Position numbers and translations under genes: made by a program. From Prevotella sp. (GTDB lineage: Bacteria; Bacteroidota; Bacteroidia; Bacteroidales; Bacteroidaceae), in NCBI GenBank assembly GCA_017651265.1, contig JAGCDO010000039.1, forward strand, positions 1 to 64,000: a DNA stretch of 64,000 nucleotides, in the 5' to 3' direction. The notes below the pieces were generated by a model. That model saw nothing but the letters and a program-made list of their open reading frames with translations. It made no database searches and was not told the origin of the DNA. This document shows positions 36,147-46,700 of this stretch, piece after piece (position 1 is the first letter of the stretch; every line of letters starts with the position of its first letter).

Positions 36147-37700
36147 TCAATATTTGATGGCAGTGCCGTCTTTAGGTATCTGGTTGAGAATAAACTGACG
36201 AATATCCTCATTGCCTTGCTTCAGATCTTCCTGGCGTACATAGATCATGTGACCACTTCGATAGCCTTTGAAGATAATACGATCCTGGAACTTGCCACCA
36301 CGGTCTATCTGCCAGAAATTATACTTGGCATTGAAGTAGTCACAACCACCATCATAATAGCCCGATTGTACCAGCACCTTAAGGTCGGGATTCTGCGACA
36401 GTGCTTTCCCCAGATCTTCGCCTGTATGGTCGTTGTCCCGATTCCAAGGAGATACATTGCCAAATAGCAGATACTCCACATCTGTCTTATAATTGAGCTG
36501 ATTACGCACATAATAATTGTAAGCAGTTGTGAAGGCACGGTTCCAGGTTGAGAACTCAGCACTGTAGTCTGGCGACTCTCCTGATGTCTGAATGTCACGA
36601 CCAGTGTAACGGGAGTCAAGACGACCAATGTGGAGATCACGATCACGAAGTAGCTCTTTCCAGTAGTAACGTGTGGGGATGATCAGATTGTGTCGTAATA
36701 CTTCCTGTTTACTGATACCAGAGTAGCGGGCCACCTTTGTCGCAATGTCATTCCTGCGAGCCTCGGGCAGGGTTCCGCCCCATGCCAATGCAGGGATATA
36801 CTCTTCGACAGTGAATTTCTCTACTTCAGGCAGGATCTCATCCAAGTCTTTGTTCTGGAGGTCGGCACCCAGTGCTTTGTGATACCATGATGTGGCAGCC
36901 ATGTAGGGTAAGGTGAGTGCTCTGCGATTGACACTACGCGAATCGACTCCCAGTTCGGTTGGCGACAGAAGTATCACTCCGTTTACATAGATCCAGTGCT
37001 TTTGCAGAAGACTATAGGTGAGTCCTGATGCACGCGTAGTGCCATAGCTCTCCCCAATGATGAACTTGGGCGATTCCCAACGGTTATGCCGATTGATAAA
37101 GTTCTTTACCCAATCACTGATATAGTCGATATCTTCATTCACACCAAAGAAAGGAGACGAACTCTTGGAGCTAACGTTTTGTCTGTTTCCTCGACTTGCT
37201 CCTTGGGAGGGAGTATCTGCACCTTCTTTATTTTCTTTATTGACCTTTATCGCCCGTGAGAAACCTGTGTTTACAGGACAGATATACACGATGTCGGCTA
37301 CATCAAGTACAGAATAAGGATTATCATGAACACCGTAAGGCTGAACCACCTGTCCTTCGTCATCGAGATTCAGCAGTACAGGACCGGTATAACCAATCTC
37401 CATCCAAAGTGAGCCGGAACCAGGACCGCCATTGAACGAGATGAGCAACGGACGGTGGGCCTTGTCCTTCACACCATTCTTTTCATAATAGGTGTAGTTG
37501 AGGCCGGCAATGATATTCCCGTCCTTATCCCATACCGGCTGATGACCGATCGTTGCGGAATACGATACGGTCTGTCCGTTGAAAACTGCCTGATGTTGTG
37601 TCGTTACTGCATCTTCTGGATCGATCGTCTCTTGAGCCAGGGTTGTTTGTGCTGAAATACCCAGAAGGAGTAACTGTAGTATAAATACTTTTTTGTTCAT
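36147..37700 (-). CDS. secreted S10-family serine carboxypeptidase
   Basis: A 517-residue exported alpha/beta hydrolase. The start at 37700 gives a signal peptide (MNKKVFILQLLLLGISAQTT). SFNGGPGSGSLW is the oxyanion-hole motif and GESYGTTRAS carries the catalytic serine; a late Asp (VLVQSGYYDGGCDYF) and His (GYRSGHMIY) complete the triad. It releases C-terminal residues from peptides. It is first in an operon with an M20 amidohydrolase and an Ntn amidase. Its TACCTTTG promoter has GATTG 20 bp upstream and a degenerate ATACC-N8-GGTAT site 44 bp above the -7 box, suggesting membership in the sulfur regulon. Confidence 0.9.
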   Translation of the reverse strand: MNKKVFILQLLLLGISAQTTLAQETIDPEDAVTTQHQAVFNGQTVSYSATIGHQPVWDKDGNIIAGLNYTYYEKNGVKDKAHRPLLISFNGGPGSGSLWMEIGYTGPVLLNLDDEGQVVQPYGVHDNPYSVLDVADIVYICPVNTGFSRAIKVNKENKEGADTPSQGASRGNRQNVSSKSSSPFFGVNEDIDYISDWVKNFINRHNRWESPKFIIGESYGTTRASGLTYSLLQKHWIYVNGVILLSPTELGVDSRSVNRRALTLPYMAATSWYHKALGADLQNKDLDEILPEVEKFTVEEYIPALAWGGTLPEARRNDIATKVARYSGISKQEVLRHNLIIPTRYYWKELLRDRDLHIGRLDSRYTGRDIQTSGESPDYSAEFSTWNRAFTTAYNYYVRNQLNYKTDVEYLLFGNVSPWNRDNDHTGEDLGKALSQNPDLKVLVQSGYYDGGCDYFNAKYNFWQIDRGGKFQDRIIFKGYRSGHMIYVRQEDLKQGNEDIRQFILNQIPKDGTAIKY

Positions 37701-37727
37701 ATCCTGATAATGTTTAATATTCGGGTG

Positions 37728-37758
37728 CAAAGGTACGGTGTCTCGCTAACATGTACAA
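37728..37758 (-). promoter_or_regulatory. promoter of the S10/M20/Ntn hydrolase operon
   Basis: Minus-strand -7 TACCTTTG (37735-37728) and TTG (37758-37756) within GATTG, spaced 20 bp, 27 bp before the start codon. Confidence 0.7.
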
Positions 37759-37779
37759 TCGCTCGTTTATGGTATTCAC

Positions 37780-37797
37780 ATACCACATACATGCGAT
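37780..37797. promoter_or_regulatory. degenerate ATACC-N8-GGTAT-like site (hydrolase operon)
   Basis: ATACC at 37780-37784, then 8 bp, then GCGAT (3 of 5 matches to GGTAT). The gap to the -7 box is 44 bp. A second inverted repeat GGTAT-TCAC-ATACC overlaps it at 37771-37784. Confidence 0.4.
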
Positions 37798-37840
37798 TTA
37801 GCCAACCTGTTGACCTATATAATATAACGTATATGGTATC

Positions 37841-39871
37841 TTAGAACTGGAATGAAAGATTGGCATAGACATTGCGACCTTTCTGGGGAATGTGATTCCA
37901 ATCGGAATAGGTGGAATAATAGCGGTCGAAGAGATTCTCTACTCCAACGTGAATATCGGCGCCAACCTTACCTATCTGGAAATGACCGCCAATATTGAAG
38001 TGCCATATAGCGTACCCTGCAGTGGGCGTTTCGCCATATTGGGTACCGCATTTACCGTTTCTGGCTACAGCACGCATACCGGCCTCCGACTCTATGTTGC
38101 GCCAGAAGAATTTCAAGACGCCCTTATAGGTTAATGGGGCAATCATGGGCAGGCGAGCGCCAGTACTCTCTTTGCCGTAGCTATAGGAGAGATGGTTGTC
38201 CAAGCGAAGCCAGCTAAGAAGTTGCCAATTGAGTACTGCCGAGGTATTGAGAATCTGAGCATCGTGCAGATTGTGGTACACTTTAACACCTTCGGCACCA
38301 ATGGTCATAGGCGACAGACGATCGTCGGGGGTGCCGATGATGTAATTCTTAAAAAAGAAGGTGTTGGCCTCCAATCGTGCTTCAACCGTTTCTGAAGTCC
38401 AGGCAACAGAGCCGTTTAACTCAAAGGCACTCTCGTTTTTTAGACGTGGATTACCAATATAGTCGTAACGGTCGAACGTGTTGTTGAGGAAATAGCCATA
38501 TGCCTCGGTTACCGATGGGGTGCGATTGCCATAGCCCGTACCTAAAGCCAGTTTCCAACCATTGTTGGTGTAAGCATAACTCATGGCTACTCGTCCTGTC
38601 AGGGTCGATGCCGTTTGTTTCATGCCCGGAAAATAAATGCTCAATGCCCGGAAACCTTCATCGTTGTTGATGCGGCGGTGCTGCCATGAGCCTTTGGCCG
38701 ATAGGCGGAGATGATGATGCTTGGTCAGTTGGATGTCGTCAGAGATCGAAAGACCTTGATTGAAGGTGCCTACATCGGGCCATGTGAGCATGTACATAGG
38801 TTTGGCACCAGTCACATACATGGTCATGTCGGCAAAGAGTGTATTATAATAGGCATCGTAGTTGAGCTGATACTGGTGGTTGGCAAGACCACCCTGTAAC
38901 AGACTGTAGATACCTGTGGTAGTGCTGTTCCCTGGCATGTCCATGTGGATGATGACATCAGGACGATGGGTGTCGTCCATATTGTGAGTGATATGGTTAT
39001 AATAGACCTTCGTCTCCCAACGGTAAAACAGACCATTCAGTTGTTCGCGACGGTATGACAGCGAGGAGATGAAACCTGTAGCATCGCTGACATCCATGGT
39101 GAGGGCAGGGTAGCCCACGTCAGTGGCACGGTCGAAAATGACTGTACCCTCGATGATATGATTATAGGCAGGCTGCCAGCCTAAGTTAAGGAAAGTATTG
39201 ATCTTCTGGAACTGTGAGAACATGACCTCATGACTGCCACCTGCCTTGTAATTATCGGCATGGCGATAGAAAACGCCCAGGTTACTATAGAATTTCTGAT
39301 GGGAGAAAGCGGCATCGGCACCATATACTTGCAGATGACCATTCGACTCATATCCCATAGTAGCGTTGTATTCCTGTGGCTTGGCATCGAATCCCGTCTT
39401 GCGTAGTTTTAGGTCTATGCTACCACCAATATTACCTGTGGCTTGAGGATTACCGTCGAGTCCGGAATCAAGACGAATACGCTGTAGGTTACCGCTCTCT
39501 ACATAGCTGGTAACGGGATCCATCTTGTCGGTGCAGGCATAGAATATCTTCATGCCATCGATGGTGGTTGATACACGTTCGGTGGCCATGTTGTTTACTA
39601 CGGGCTCCCAGGCATAACTGCCTCGACGTACCATATCCACATTACCCAGCTGTAACAGATGCTCTTCGATGGATGCTGAGCGCCCTTTTCCTGCTACCTT
39701 GCGCTTGGCACCCACGGTAGAGGTAACTGTTACCTCGGTGAGTTCAGCTTCTCGATAGATGCTATCGGTAGTGTGATCTTGTGAATAAGCAGGGGCAGTC
39801 GTTATTGACTGCCCTGCAATGATTACACAAAATCTAAAAATATATTGTTTTATTCTAACCCCATTTCTCAT
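37841..39871 (-). CDS. TonB-dependent receptor, OprC-like (candidate copper receptor)
   Basis: A 676-residue receptor from ATG 39871 with a signal peptide and a beta-barrel ending in NVYANLSFQF. In the plug, DGMKIFYACTDKMDP places C113 and M117 in a CxxxM arrangement, the same spacing as the Cu-binding Cys/Met pair of Pseudomonas OprC. TVTSTVGAKRKVAGKG precedes an SIEEHLLQLGNVDMVRRG plug segment. It is the last gene of a six-gene operon, 11 bp after the YtkA-like lipoprotein gene. The copper assignment rests on the CxxxM motif and the Met/His-rich neighbour and is inference. Confidence 0.85.
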   Translation of the reverse strand: MRNGVRIKQYIFRFCVIIAGQSITTAPAYSQDHTTDSIYREAELTEVTVTSTVGAKRKVAGKGRSASIEEHLLQLGNVDMVRRGSYAWEPVVNNMATERVSTTIDGMKIFYACTDKMDPVTSYVESGNLQRIRLDSGLDGNPQATGNIGGSIDLKLRKTGFDAKPQEYNATMGYESNGHLQVYGADAAFSHQKFYSNLGVFYRHADNYKAGGSHEVMFSQFQKINTFLNLGWQPAYNHIIEGTVIFDRATDVGYPALTMDVSDATGFISSLSYRREQLNGLFYRWETKVYYNHITHNMDDTHRPDVIIHMDMPGNSTTTGIYSLLQGGLANHQYQLNYDAYYNTLFADMTMYVTGAKPMYMLTWPDVGTFNQGLSISDDIQLTKHHHLRLSAKGSWQHRRINNDEGFRALSIYFPGMKQTASTLTGRVAMSYAYTNNGWKLALGTGYGNRTPSVTEAYGYFLNNTFDRYDYIGNPRLKNESAFELNGSVAWTSETVEARLEANTFFFKNYIIGTPDDRLSPMTIGAEGVKVYHNLHDAQILNTSAVLNWQLLSWLRLDNHLSYSYGKESTGARLPMIAPLTYKGVLKFFWRNIESEAGMRAVARNGKCGTQYGETPTAGYAIWHFNIGGHFQIGKVGADIHVGVENLFDRYYSTYSDWNHIPQKGRNVYANLSFQF

Positions 39872-39882
39872 AAATCCATTTT

Positions 39883-40851
39883 TTATATAGTAATGGTCCA
39901 ATACAGACTGCTGTATCCGCTTGTATCGTTGTCTGCACCAGCTACAATGTTACCATCCTTATCCTTGACCACCAGGTGGATATTCCATAAGCCGGTCATG
40001 GAGAGGTTTAGCTTACCTTCGTAGATACCTGACTCCTGCAGGATGAGTGGTTCATTATTCGGCGAACTATGGTCTCCCATATCAGGCATTGTAGGCGTGA
40101 TCTCAATCGTGAAGGTCTCGTTGGCTACCAGATAGGGTTTCGTCTTGTCTGCACTCTGCTTTGAAACGTAGGCCTGGATGGTGTTGATGCCTGTCTGGAA
40201 GTTGTTGGGATTAACCAGTGACAGATAATAGGTGTTATCGCCTACTATGAACGACTTCAGCCAAGCCAATCCGTTGGCAAGGGCATCGACATTGATAACC
40301 GTGGCGGTATGGGTAATACTTTGATTCTGTGAGGAAGCCTTGTAAGATAATTCCCAGAAACCACCATCATTACTACTCATGAGGAATGATATCCATGCAC
40401 GACGAACAGCAGGGTAGGTCTTGTCGTAGATAACAGCCTCTGTTGCCGTAGGTGTGGAGTGTTTCATGCCCATCTTGGTCATGGTCATCACCGGAGTAAT
40501 GTCGCTAATATCGAAGTCGCGTACGTAGCCCTGTGATGAAATCTTAATGAGTGCGAAGTACAAGTCGTTATAGCCAACGTGTAACTTTCCCCCAGCCGAA
40601 TACACCTTCAACACGTATTTGTCGGCAATGGTGTCACGTAGTTCGGTGATCTCTTTCACGAAACCATTGTTAAGAAAAGCATAAGCCAGAAACGTCTCTT
40701 CTGCATTGCAGCACTCACTATCTTCCTCACCCGGGATGGTGATATCAGTACCGCCTCCTATGATATCGTCGTCATTACTACTACCACATGCACTAAGGAG
40801 TAGGGTGGCAGAAATTGCTATGATCAATGAATGTAATATTTGTCGTTTCAT
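39883..40851 (-). CDS. Met/His-rich lipoprotein with YtkA/FixH-like domains
   Basis: A 322-residue lipoprotein (lipobox LSAC, lipidated C22). Two similar beta-sandwich regions are visible. The first contains a Met/His-rich patch, TPVMTMTKMGMKHSTP, with M122, M124, M127, M129 and H131. The second has PTMPDMGDHSSPN followed by EGKLNLSMTGLWNIHLVVKD, which looks like a YtkA/FixH domain. Such methionine and histidine clusters often bind copper. It precedes the OprC-like receptor by 11 bp and follows the tandem OsmC gene, so it may be a surface or periplasmic metal-binding partner of the receptor. The name is tentative. Confidence 0.7.
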   Translation of the reverse strand: MKRQILHSLIIAISATLLLSACGSSNDDDIIGGGTDITIPGEEDSECCNAEETFLAYAFLNNGFVKEITELRDTIADKYVLKVYSAGGKLHVGYNDLYFALIKISSQGYVRDFDISDITPVMTMTKMGMKHSTPTATEAVIYDKTYPAVRRAWISFLMSSNDGGFWELSYKASSQNQSITHTATVINVDALANGLAWLKSFIVGDNTYYLSLVNPNNFQTGINTIQAYVSKQSADKTKPYLVANETFTIEITPTMPDMGDHSSPNNEPLILQESGIYEGKLNLSMTGLWNIHLVVKDKDGNIVAGADNDTSGYSSLYWTITI

Positions 40852-40889
40852 ATGCCTTATTTTTTAATAATTGTTCATGTAATGTTTGT

Positions 40890-42104
40890 TCATTTGAAAC
40901 TGCCTCGAACGATGCGATGTTCGAAAGTCTGCGTATCTTTGAAGAGGTTGTACATGGGACAGATCTTCTCTACAGCTTCTATCCACTCTTTTACTGCTTG
41001 TTCACTTTCTGGAGTCAGTACATGGAGCGTATAGCGAATGTTCTGAGGAGCGATGGACAGATTCTCAAATCCTTTGCGACCAGCACGCGGATCCCATTCG
41101 GCCTGTACAGTCAAAGAGATGGAATCAACATCGAGCGCACGCTCTGCAGCCTGACCTAAAGAAATGTGGGTGATACAGGTTCCCAAGATACCAAGTACAC
41201 CTTCGATAGAAGTCATACCCAGGTTGGTCCCTCCCAGATAAGCAGGATTATCATGAAGAATCAGATACTTGTCATTAACCGTCAGTTGGCGTACACCATT
41301 AGGGAATACCTTAACCCATGGACCCCGTTGGGGAGCGGAGGCATTACGATTGGCAGCATTGTCTCTTTTCTGATTCTGCTGCTGAAGCTTGCTGGCCTGC
41401 TGAGCCTGACGTTTGCCCCAGATATACTCACGAAGTCCTGCCAAGGTAGCTCCTTCTACTTTCTTCTCGCGGGGCGACTCCTTGCGATCGATGGTAAGCT
41501 GGGGAACAACAGCTGCTTTTACCAATGTGGCTACTGCTGAATTCTGTTCTGCCAATACGGCCAGCTTTTCCAGTTCTGCGTCAGAGGCAGGCGAATCAAT
41601 ATAAAGGGTATAGAGGAAGTTGCGGGGATACCACACACGATCGGTTTTTACCTTGTCGGGCTGACCATGAATCTCGATGGTGAGCGAATCGATGTCTATA
41701 CCTAAGAGAGCTGCCTGGTTCAGATAGCTGTCGGCCAGGTCGGATGCGAATACAGCTTGGGCTGTTGTTGGTGTGTCAACACCAGAATCCTGTCCTCCGT
41801 GTGAATAGCCGCAGTCGCCGATATAATGGAATTCACGTACTCTCAACTCCCTGATACCAGAACGGTTCTTGGCTGTTACATTGGCTGTCAGCGTAACAGG
41901 TTGTAACTCACTGCCCGCTACGGCATTCCAAGCCTGCAGGGCTATCTTGCGCTCTTTCAGATGCTTTCTCAGCGAGGGTGCGTTCTGCTCCAGTGCTGTC
42001 TTCTTTGTGTTAGATTTGAAGATATCCAGTGGTCCCTGAGCATAGGCGCTATTGAGGCTGAATGTGAGGAAACCCAGTACTACGATTTTTGATATATTGT
42101 TCAT
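40890..42104 (-). CDS. secreted tandem OsmC-like protein
   Basis: A 404-residue protein with a signal peptide (about 1-22) and two OsmC-like domains. Domain 1 (about 65-205) keeps the fold pattern (VFASDLADSYLNQAALLGID) but lacks both redox cysteines. Domain 2 (about 265-400) has LGTCITHISLG and KICPMYNLF, which provide the peroxidatic and resolving cysteines. OsmC/Ohr proteins are normally single-domain, cytoplasmic thiol peroxidases acting on organic hydroperoxides, so a secreted tandem version with one dead half is unusual. The linker (about 215-260) is Gln/Arg-rich. It is the fourth gene of the SusCD operon. A thiol/peroxide or sulfur-related role is inferred. Confidence 0.78.
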   Translation of the reverse strand: MNNISKIVVLGFLTFSLNSAYAQGPLDIFKSNTKKTALEQNAPSLRKHLKERKIALQAWNAVAGSELQPVTLTANVTAKNRSGIRELRVREFHYIGDCGYSHGGQDSGVDTPTTAQAVFASDLADSYLNQAALLGIDIDSLTIEIHGQPDKVKTDRVWYPRNFLYTLYIDSPASDAELEKLAVLAEQNSAVATLVKAAVVPQLTIDRKESPREKKVEGATLAGLREYIWGKRQAQQASKLQQQNQKRDNAANRNASAPQRGPWVKVFPNGVRQLTVNDKYLILHDNPAYLGGTNLGMTSIEGVLGILGTCITHISLGQAAERALDVDSISLTVQAEWDPRAGRKGFENLSIAPQNIRYTLHVLTPESEQAVKEWIEAVEKICPMYNLFKDTQTFEHRIVRGSFK

Positions 42105-42135
42105 ATGACTGTCTTTGATGGATCTTACACGTTAC

Positions 42136-43761
42136 TTATTCTCTTCCTACGTATGGATTTGCAGTAATGTCAGAGCCATCGTAGCCGTAGTTCTGCCAGA
42201 GGTTGGGATTAACCTCGCGCTGAGCCTGCGGAATGGGGAAACGGTAGTGCTTGTATTCTATGTTCTGCTTGCTGTACTGTGGATAGTTCTTGGCAAGGGC
42301 ACTGTTCTTGATGGTTTTAACAAGTATCTTCCATCGTTTCAGGTCGAGCAGGTGCTTTTGCTCAAGTGTGAACTCCCACGAACGCTCTTGGATAATAGCC
42401 TCCTTGAACTGCTCATAATTCAAACCCGTTGCCAAATCATGTGCTTGAGCTGCGCTACTGTTGATGTCCTCACGGAATGCACGACGGCGAACCTTGTTAA
42501 ATGCCTCGTAAGCTTGTGAGTTGGGTTGTCCGTCACGCTCGTTGATAGCCTCGGCTTGGACGAGTAGCACCTCTGCATAGCGTATTACGGTACGGTTCAT
42601 GGCACGATCGGCAGCACTGGTCTCAGGTGAGTCGTGGTCAATATATTTGTTATAGCGTGAGAAACCAGACTCTTTGGTACCATTGCCATCAGCATCGAAG
42701 TAGAAATGGAAGTAGCTTTGTGTAGAGGGGCGCCACAGCGAGTCGGCAAACGATACATCTTTGCGCTGGTCGCCATCAAGATATGAATTCTCTACGCTGT
42801 TGTCGGGACCTGGAGCTATATGAGGCAGCGATACGCTATAAGATGTGGAGAATGAGCAGTGGCAGAGGTGGTTACCACCCGAGTTGTCACCATTGACCGA
42901 TGAACCGATGTAGGCCTGTACGGCGAAGATGCTCTCCTTACCATTGCGATTCTGGTTGTTCCAGTTGTCATAGAAGTTCTCTTCAAGACTGTATTGGTTA
43001 GAGTCAATAACCTTTTGGGCGTATTCTACCGAATTGTTGAAGTATTCTTTGCGCTGCGCATCGGTCAGGTCATCATCGGTTTGTGCCCATGTAAGATATA
43101 CTTTCGCCAGGGCTGCATTAGCTGCACCACGTGTAGCACGACCAACATCGCTCAGACCGTATCCACTTGCTTCGGGCAAGCGCTCTGCTGCATCCTTCAA
43201 GTCGTCAACAATCTGCTGGTAGACTTCGGTTTCAGAGTTACGTATGGCATTCTTGCCACCAGTGGTACTTGTAACAAGGGGAATCGGACCCCAGATTTGT
43301 ACGGCATAGTTGTACCAATAGGCTCGCAGGAACTTTGCTTCGCCAATCACTCTCGATGCAATGGCCGGTGAAACACCAGCAGGATTCTTCTCCAGTTTCT
43401 CGATAGTGTCGTTAGCACGGGCGATGGCAGTGTAGATGGTTGACCATGCACTTACAATGTATGAGTTTGTTCCATCCCAGGCCAGCAGTCCCAGCATACC
43501 ACCTCCACCATTGGGGTTCTCGCCCGACACGGTGGTTTCGGTGGTGAGATCGAAGAGATACATAAACGAAGTACACATGGTGATATTGTTTGAATAGACA
43601 GCGTTAACCAGTGCTTGCGCATCAGCATCACTCTGAGGCAGATTGCTCTCCGCCAGCTCGCTCAGGTTACCCTGATCAAGCGATTCGCATGATGTAAGCG
43701 ATGGGGTTGTTAGTGCCAACAACAATGCTAACGACGAGCGGAATATATTTATCTTATTCAT
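42136..43761 (-). CDS. SusD-family nutrient-binding lipoprotein
   Basis: A 541-residue RagB/SusD protein. ATG 43761 begins a lipoprotein signal (MNKINIFRSSLALLLALTTP) with lipidation at the Cys of LTSCESLD. TPR-like helices with EAKFLRAYWYNYAVQIWGPIP and the C-terminal ERSWEFTLEQKHLLDLKRWK are diagnostic of SusD. It caps the SusC pore and binds the substrate at the cell surface. It follows SusC by 27 bp and precedes the tandem OsmC gene by 31 bp. The ligand is not evident; no glycan-degrading enzyme is in the operon, so a peptide, metal complex or organosulfur compound is as likely as a glycan. Confidence 0.94.
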   Translation of the reverse strand: MNKINIFRSSLALLLALTTPSLTSCESLDQGNLSELAESNLPQSDADAQALVNAVYSNNITMCTSFMYLFDLTTETTVSGENPNGGGGMLGLLAWDGTNSYIVSAWSTIYTAIARANDTIEKLEKNPAGVSPAIASRVIGEAKFLRAYWYNYAVQIWGPIPLVTSTTGGKNAIRNSETEVYQQIVDDLKDAAERLPEASGYGLSDVGRATRGAANAALAKVYLTWAQTDDDLTDAQRKEYFNNSVEYAQKVIDSNQYSLEENFYDNWNNQNRNGKESIFAVQAYIGSSVNGDNSGGNHLCHCSFSTSYSVSLPHIAPGPDNSVENSYLDGDQRKDVSFADSLWRPSTQSYFHFYFDADGNGTKESGFSRYNKYIDHDSPETSAADRAMNRTVIRYAEVLLVQAEAINERDGQPNSQAYEAFNKVRRRAFREDINSSAAQAHDLATGLNYEQFKEAIIQERSWEFTLEQKHLLDLKRWKILVKTIKNSALAKNYPQYSKQNIEYKHYRFPIPQAQREVNPNLWQNYGYDGSDITANPYVGRE

Positions 43762-43788
43762 GTTTCTATATTTTAATGGGTTCAATAA

Positions 43789-46700
43789 TTAGTACGACAG
43801 TTTTACGCCAAATGTGAATGTGCGTGCCGATGGATAGGTGCCACGATCTACGTAACCAGAGTATTCAGGGTCGAAACCACTATAGTTGGTAATTGTAAGT
43901 AGATTCTGGGCTGAGGCATAGAGGTAAACTCCAAGCTTTGAACCATTCTGCAAACGTGGCTTGAATGAGTAACCCACCTGAATGTTCTTAAGGCGTAGGT
44001 AGCTGGCATCCTCAATGAAACGACTGTCGAGATAGCTGTTATACAGGTTGAGGGCATAGGCGCGAGGGATGGTAGTGTTAGCATTATTCTCAGTCCAACG
44101 ATTAGCTAATTTTGCTGATGCATTGTAGCTGGCATTGGGTGATTCGAGAGCCTGCTCTAACTGGTTGTAGAGTTTGTTTCCATAGCTTCCTTGGAAGTTG
44201 AAACTCAGATCCCAATTCTTGTAGCGCAACTGAGAGGCAAAACCATAAGTGAACTTTGGCTGCGCAGAACCAAGGATCACTCGGTCGTTTTCCTGATCAA
44301 CTGCACCATCACCATCCTGATCAACAAACTTGGCATCGCCATATTCTACATTGGTTTTATTCGAAGGAGCAGGCACTTTACTCAAATCATCACCTTTCTG
44401 TACTACACCGTCGAACACCCAACCATAGTAGGTGCCTAATGCTTCGCCTACACGGATGATGGTTTGGTTACCATTGATGATTTCGTTTTGCTGTGTTCCA
44501 AGACTCGTAACCTTATTCTTGTTATGAGCGATATTGGCTGAAGCGTTCCATGAGAGGTCTTTCTGCTGAATGAGTGTCGCGTTGATGGCAAACTCTACAC
44601 CATCGTTAGTGACGTTACCGATATTACTAAGCTGTGAAGAGAAACCTGTGGTCTGTTCAACAGGGATAGAAAGAAGCAGATCGGAAGTCTTCTTATGGTA
44701 ATAGTCGAACACAAAGCCGAGCTTACCTTTTAATACAGAAAGGTCAAAACCAAGGTCGTAGGATGTCGTTGTTTCCCACTTCAAGTCGTCATTGCCCAAT
44801 CCAGAACGGTAATAGGCCGTGTTCTTGGTTCCTCCACCCAGATAGTAATGAGTGGCAGCATAGGTTGAAAGGAATCGGTAGTCACCAATCTCCTGGTTAC
44901 CAACGGTACCGATGCTGGCACGTATTTTCAGGTCTTCTATCCATTTCTGACTTTTAAGCCAGCTCTCTTCATTCACATTCCACGAGAATCCGAGTGATGG
45001 GAACCATCCCCACTTCTTGTTCTTTGCAAATCGTGAAGAACCGTCAGCTCGCAGTGTTGCTGTAAGATGATAGCGGTCGAGTAGGGAGTAGTTGATACGT
45101 CCAATTCCAGAATAAAGAACTGATGTTACGAAATGGCTCTCAGGTGTAATCAACTGCGAACCAGCCTGGAGGGAGTGATAACCAAGATTCTCATTAGCAA
45201 AGTTAGCTGAAGCTGCTAAAACGTTCTCGCTCTTTTCCTGTTGGTAGGTGTATCCACCCAACACTTCGATCTCATGCGCCTTCCATTTCTTATTCCAGGT
45301 AAGTGTGGTTTCTACCTGATCACTTTCCCAACGCTTGCTACCGATAGTAGCATAGCCTTGCGTATTAAAACCTGCTGTTGAGGTAGAAGGACCAAAGAAG
45401 TTCTGACGGGTATTGATGATATTGGTAGATCCCTGTACACGCAGACGTAAACCAGATACGATTTCCCAAGAACCGAATATGGATACCAATACATTGTCCA
45501 CTTTTGTCTCTGCATCAACTTCGCTCAAATCAGCTATTGGATTGGGCGTTTGTCCATTGCGCACAAAGTCGCCGGCCTCAAATGGGTTTGCATAATTGTA
45601 GGTACCATCTGCATTATAGATGGGCACGGCTGGTGATGTGCGAAGAGCCTGTTCCAGAATGCCGCTAAAGCCGTTCGAGTAACTACCGAATGAGTAAGAA
45701 CCCTTTTGACTGCTCTTTGATATGTTGGATTTCAATCCTACTGTGATGTTCTTAATGATGTCGCGCTCGTAGTTGATACGTGCACCAAGGCGTGTAAAGT
45801 CTGTGCTGCGTATTACACCCTGTTGATCGGTGTAGTTGGCAGAAATCAGGAAACGTTCGTTATCAGAACCTCCATTAATCGATAACTGATGCTGCTGGGT
45901 GGTGGCTGAACGGAAGAGAGCATCTTGCCAGTCGGTACCCTTTCCCCATGACGAAACAACTGCCGGGGTAACTCCTGTTGCAGCTTTCTGTGCATCTGTT
46001 GCCAAATCGAGATACAATTCGCCCCATTGTTGAGCATCGAGCAAGTCGAGTGTCTTGCGCACATTGGCTACTCCAATGCTATAGCCATAGTCAACCTTAA
46101 TGCGTCCACGCTTACCATTCTTGGTGGTGACAATAATAACACCATTAGCACCGCGTGAACCGTAAATGGCTGATGCTGACACGTCTTTCAATATCTCAAT
46201 CGATTCGATGTCTGACGGGTTGATAGATGCAAGAGGGTTAAAGTTACTGTCGGCATAGGATACTCCTGTCTTGGTGGCACTATTGCTGTTGTATATCAGT
46301 ACGCCATCAATGACATATAGGGGCTCATTACCACCGTTGATAGAGTTACCACCACGGATACGGATATTGATGGATGCACCAGGCTGTCCTGATGATGAGG
46401 TGGCATCCAAACCGGCCACAGCACCTCCAAGGATATTGTCGAACGATGTAGAGGCCTGCAGCAGTTCTTCATTCTTTACTGTTGTTACAGAACCCGTAAG
46501 AGCCTTACGTTTCTGCACGCCGTAGCCTACTACCACAACCTCATCAATTCTGTTTGAGTTATCAATCAATGCGATCTCAACCGGCTCCTCGAAATCATAG
46601 ACATCCACATCGAGGGGACGATAGCCTACATATTCCACACGGAGGGTCAGCGGAGCCTCTACCTTGGTCTGAAGAGAGAAGTTACCGTCGATATCGGTTA

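Noticed and set aside
37771-37784. GGTAT-N4-ATACC as a full member of the operator family
   Set aside because: Half-sites are in the opposite order with a 4-bp centre; only the overlapping degenerate ATACC-N8 site at 37780 fits the spacing rule, and it is listed with low confidence.
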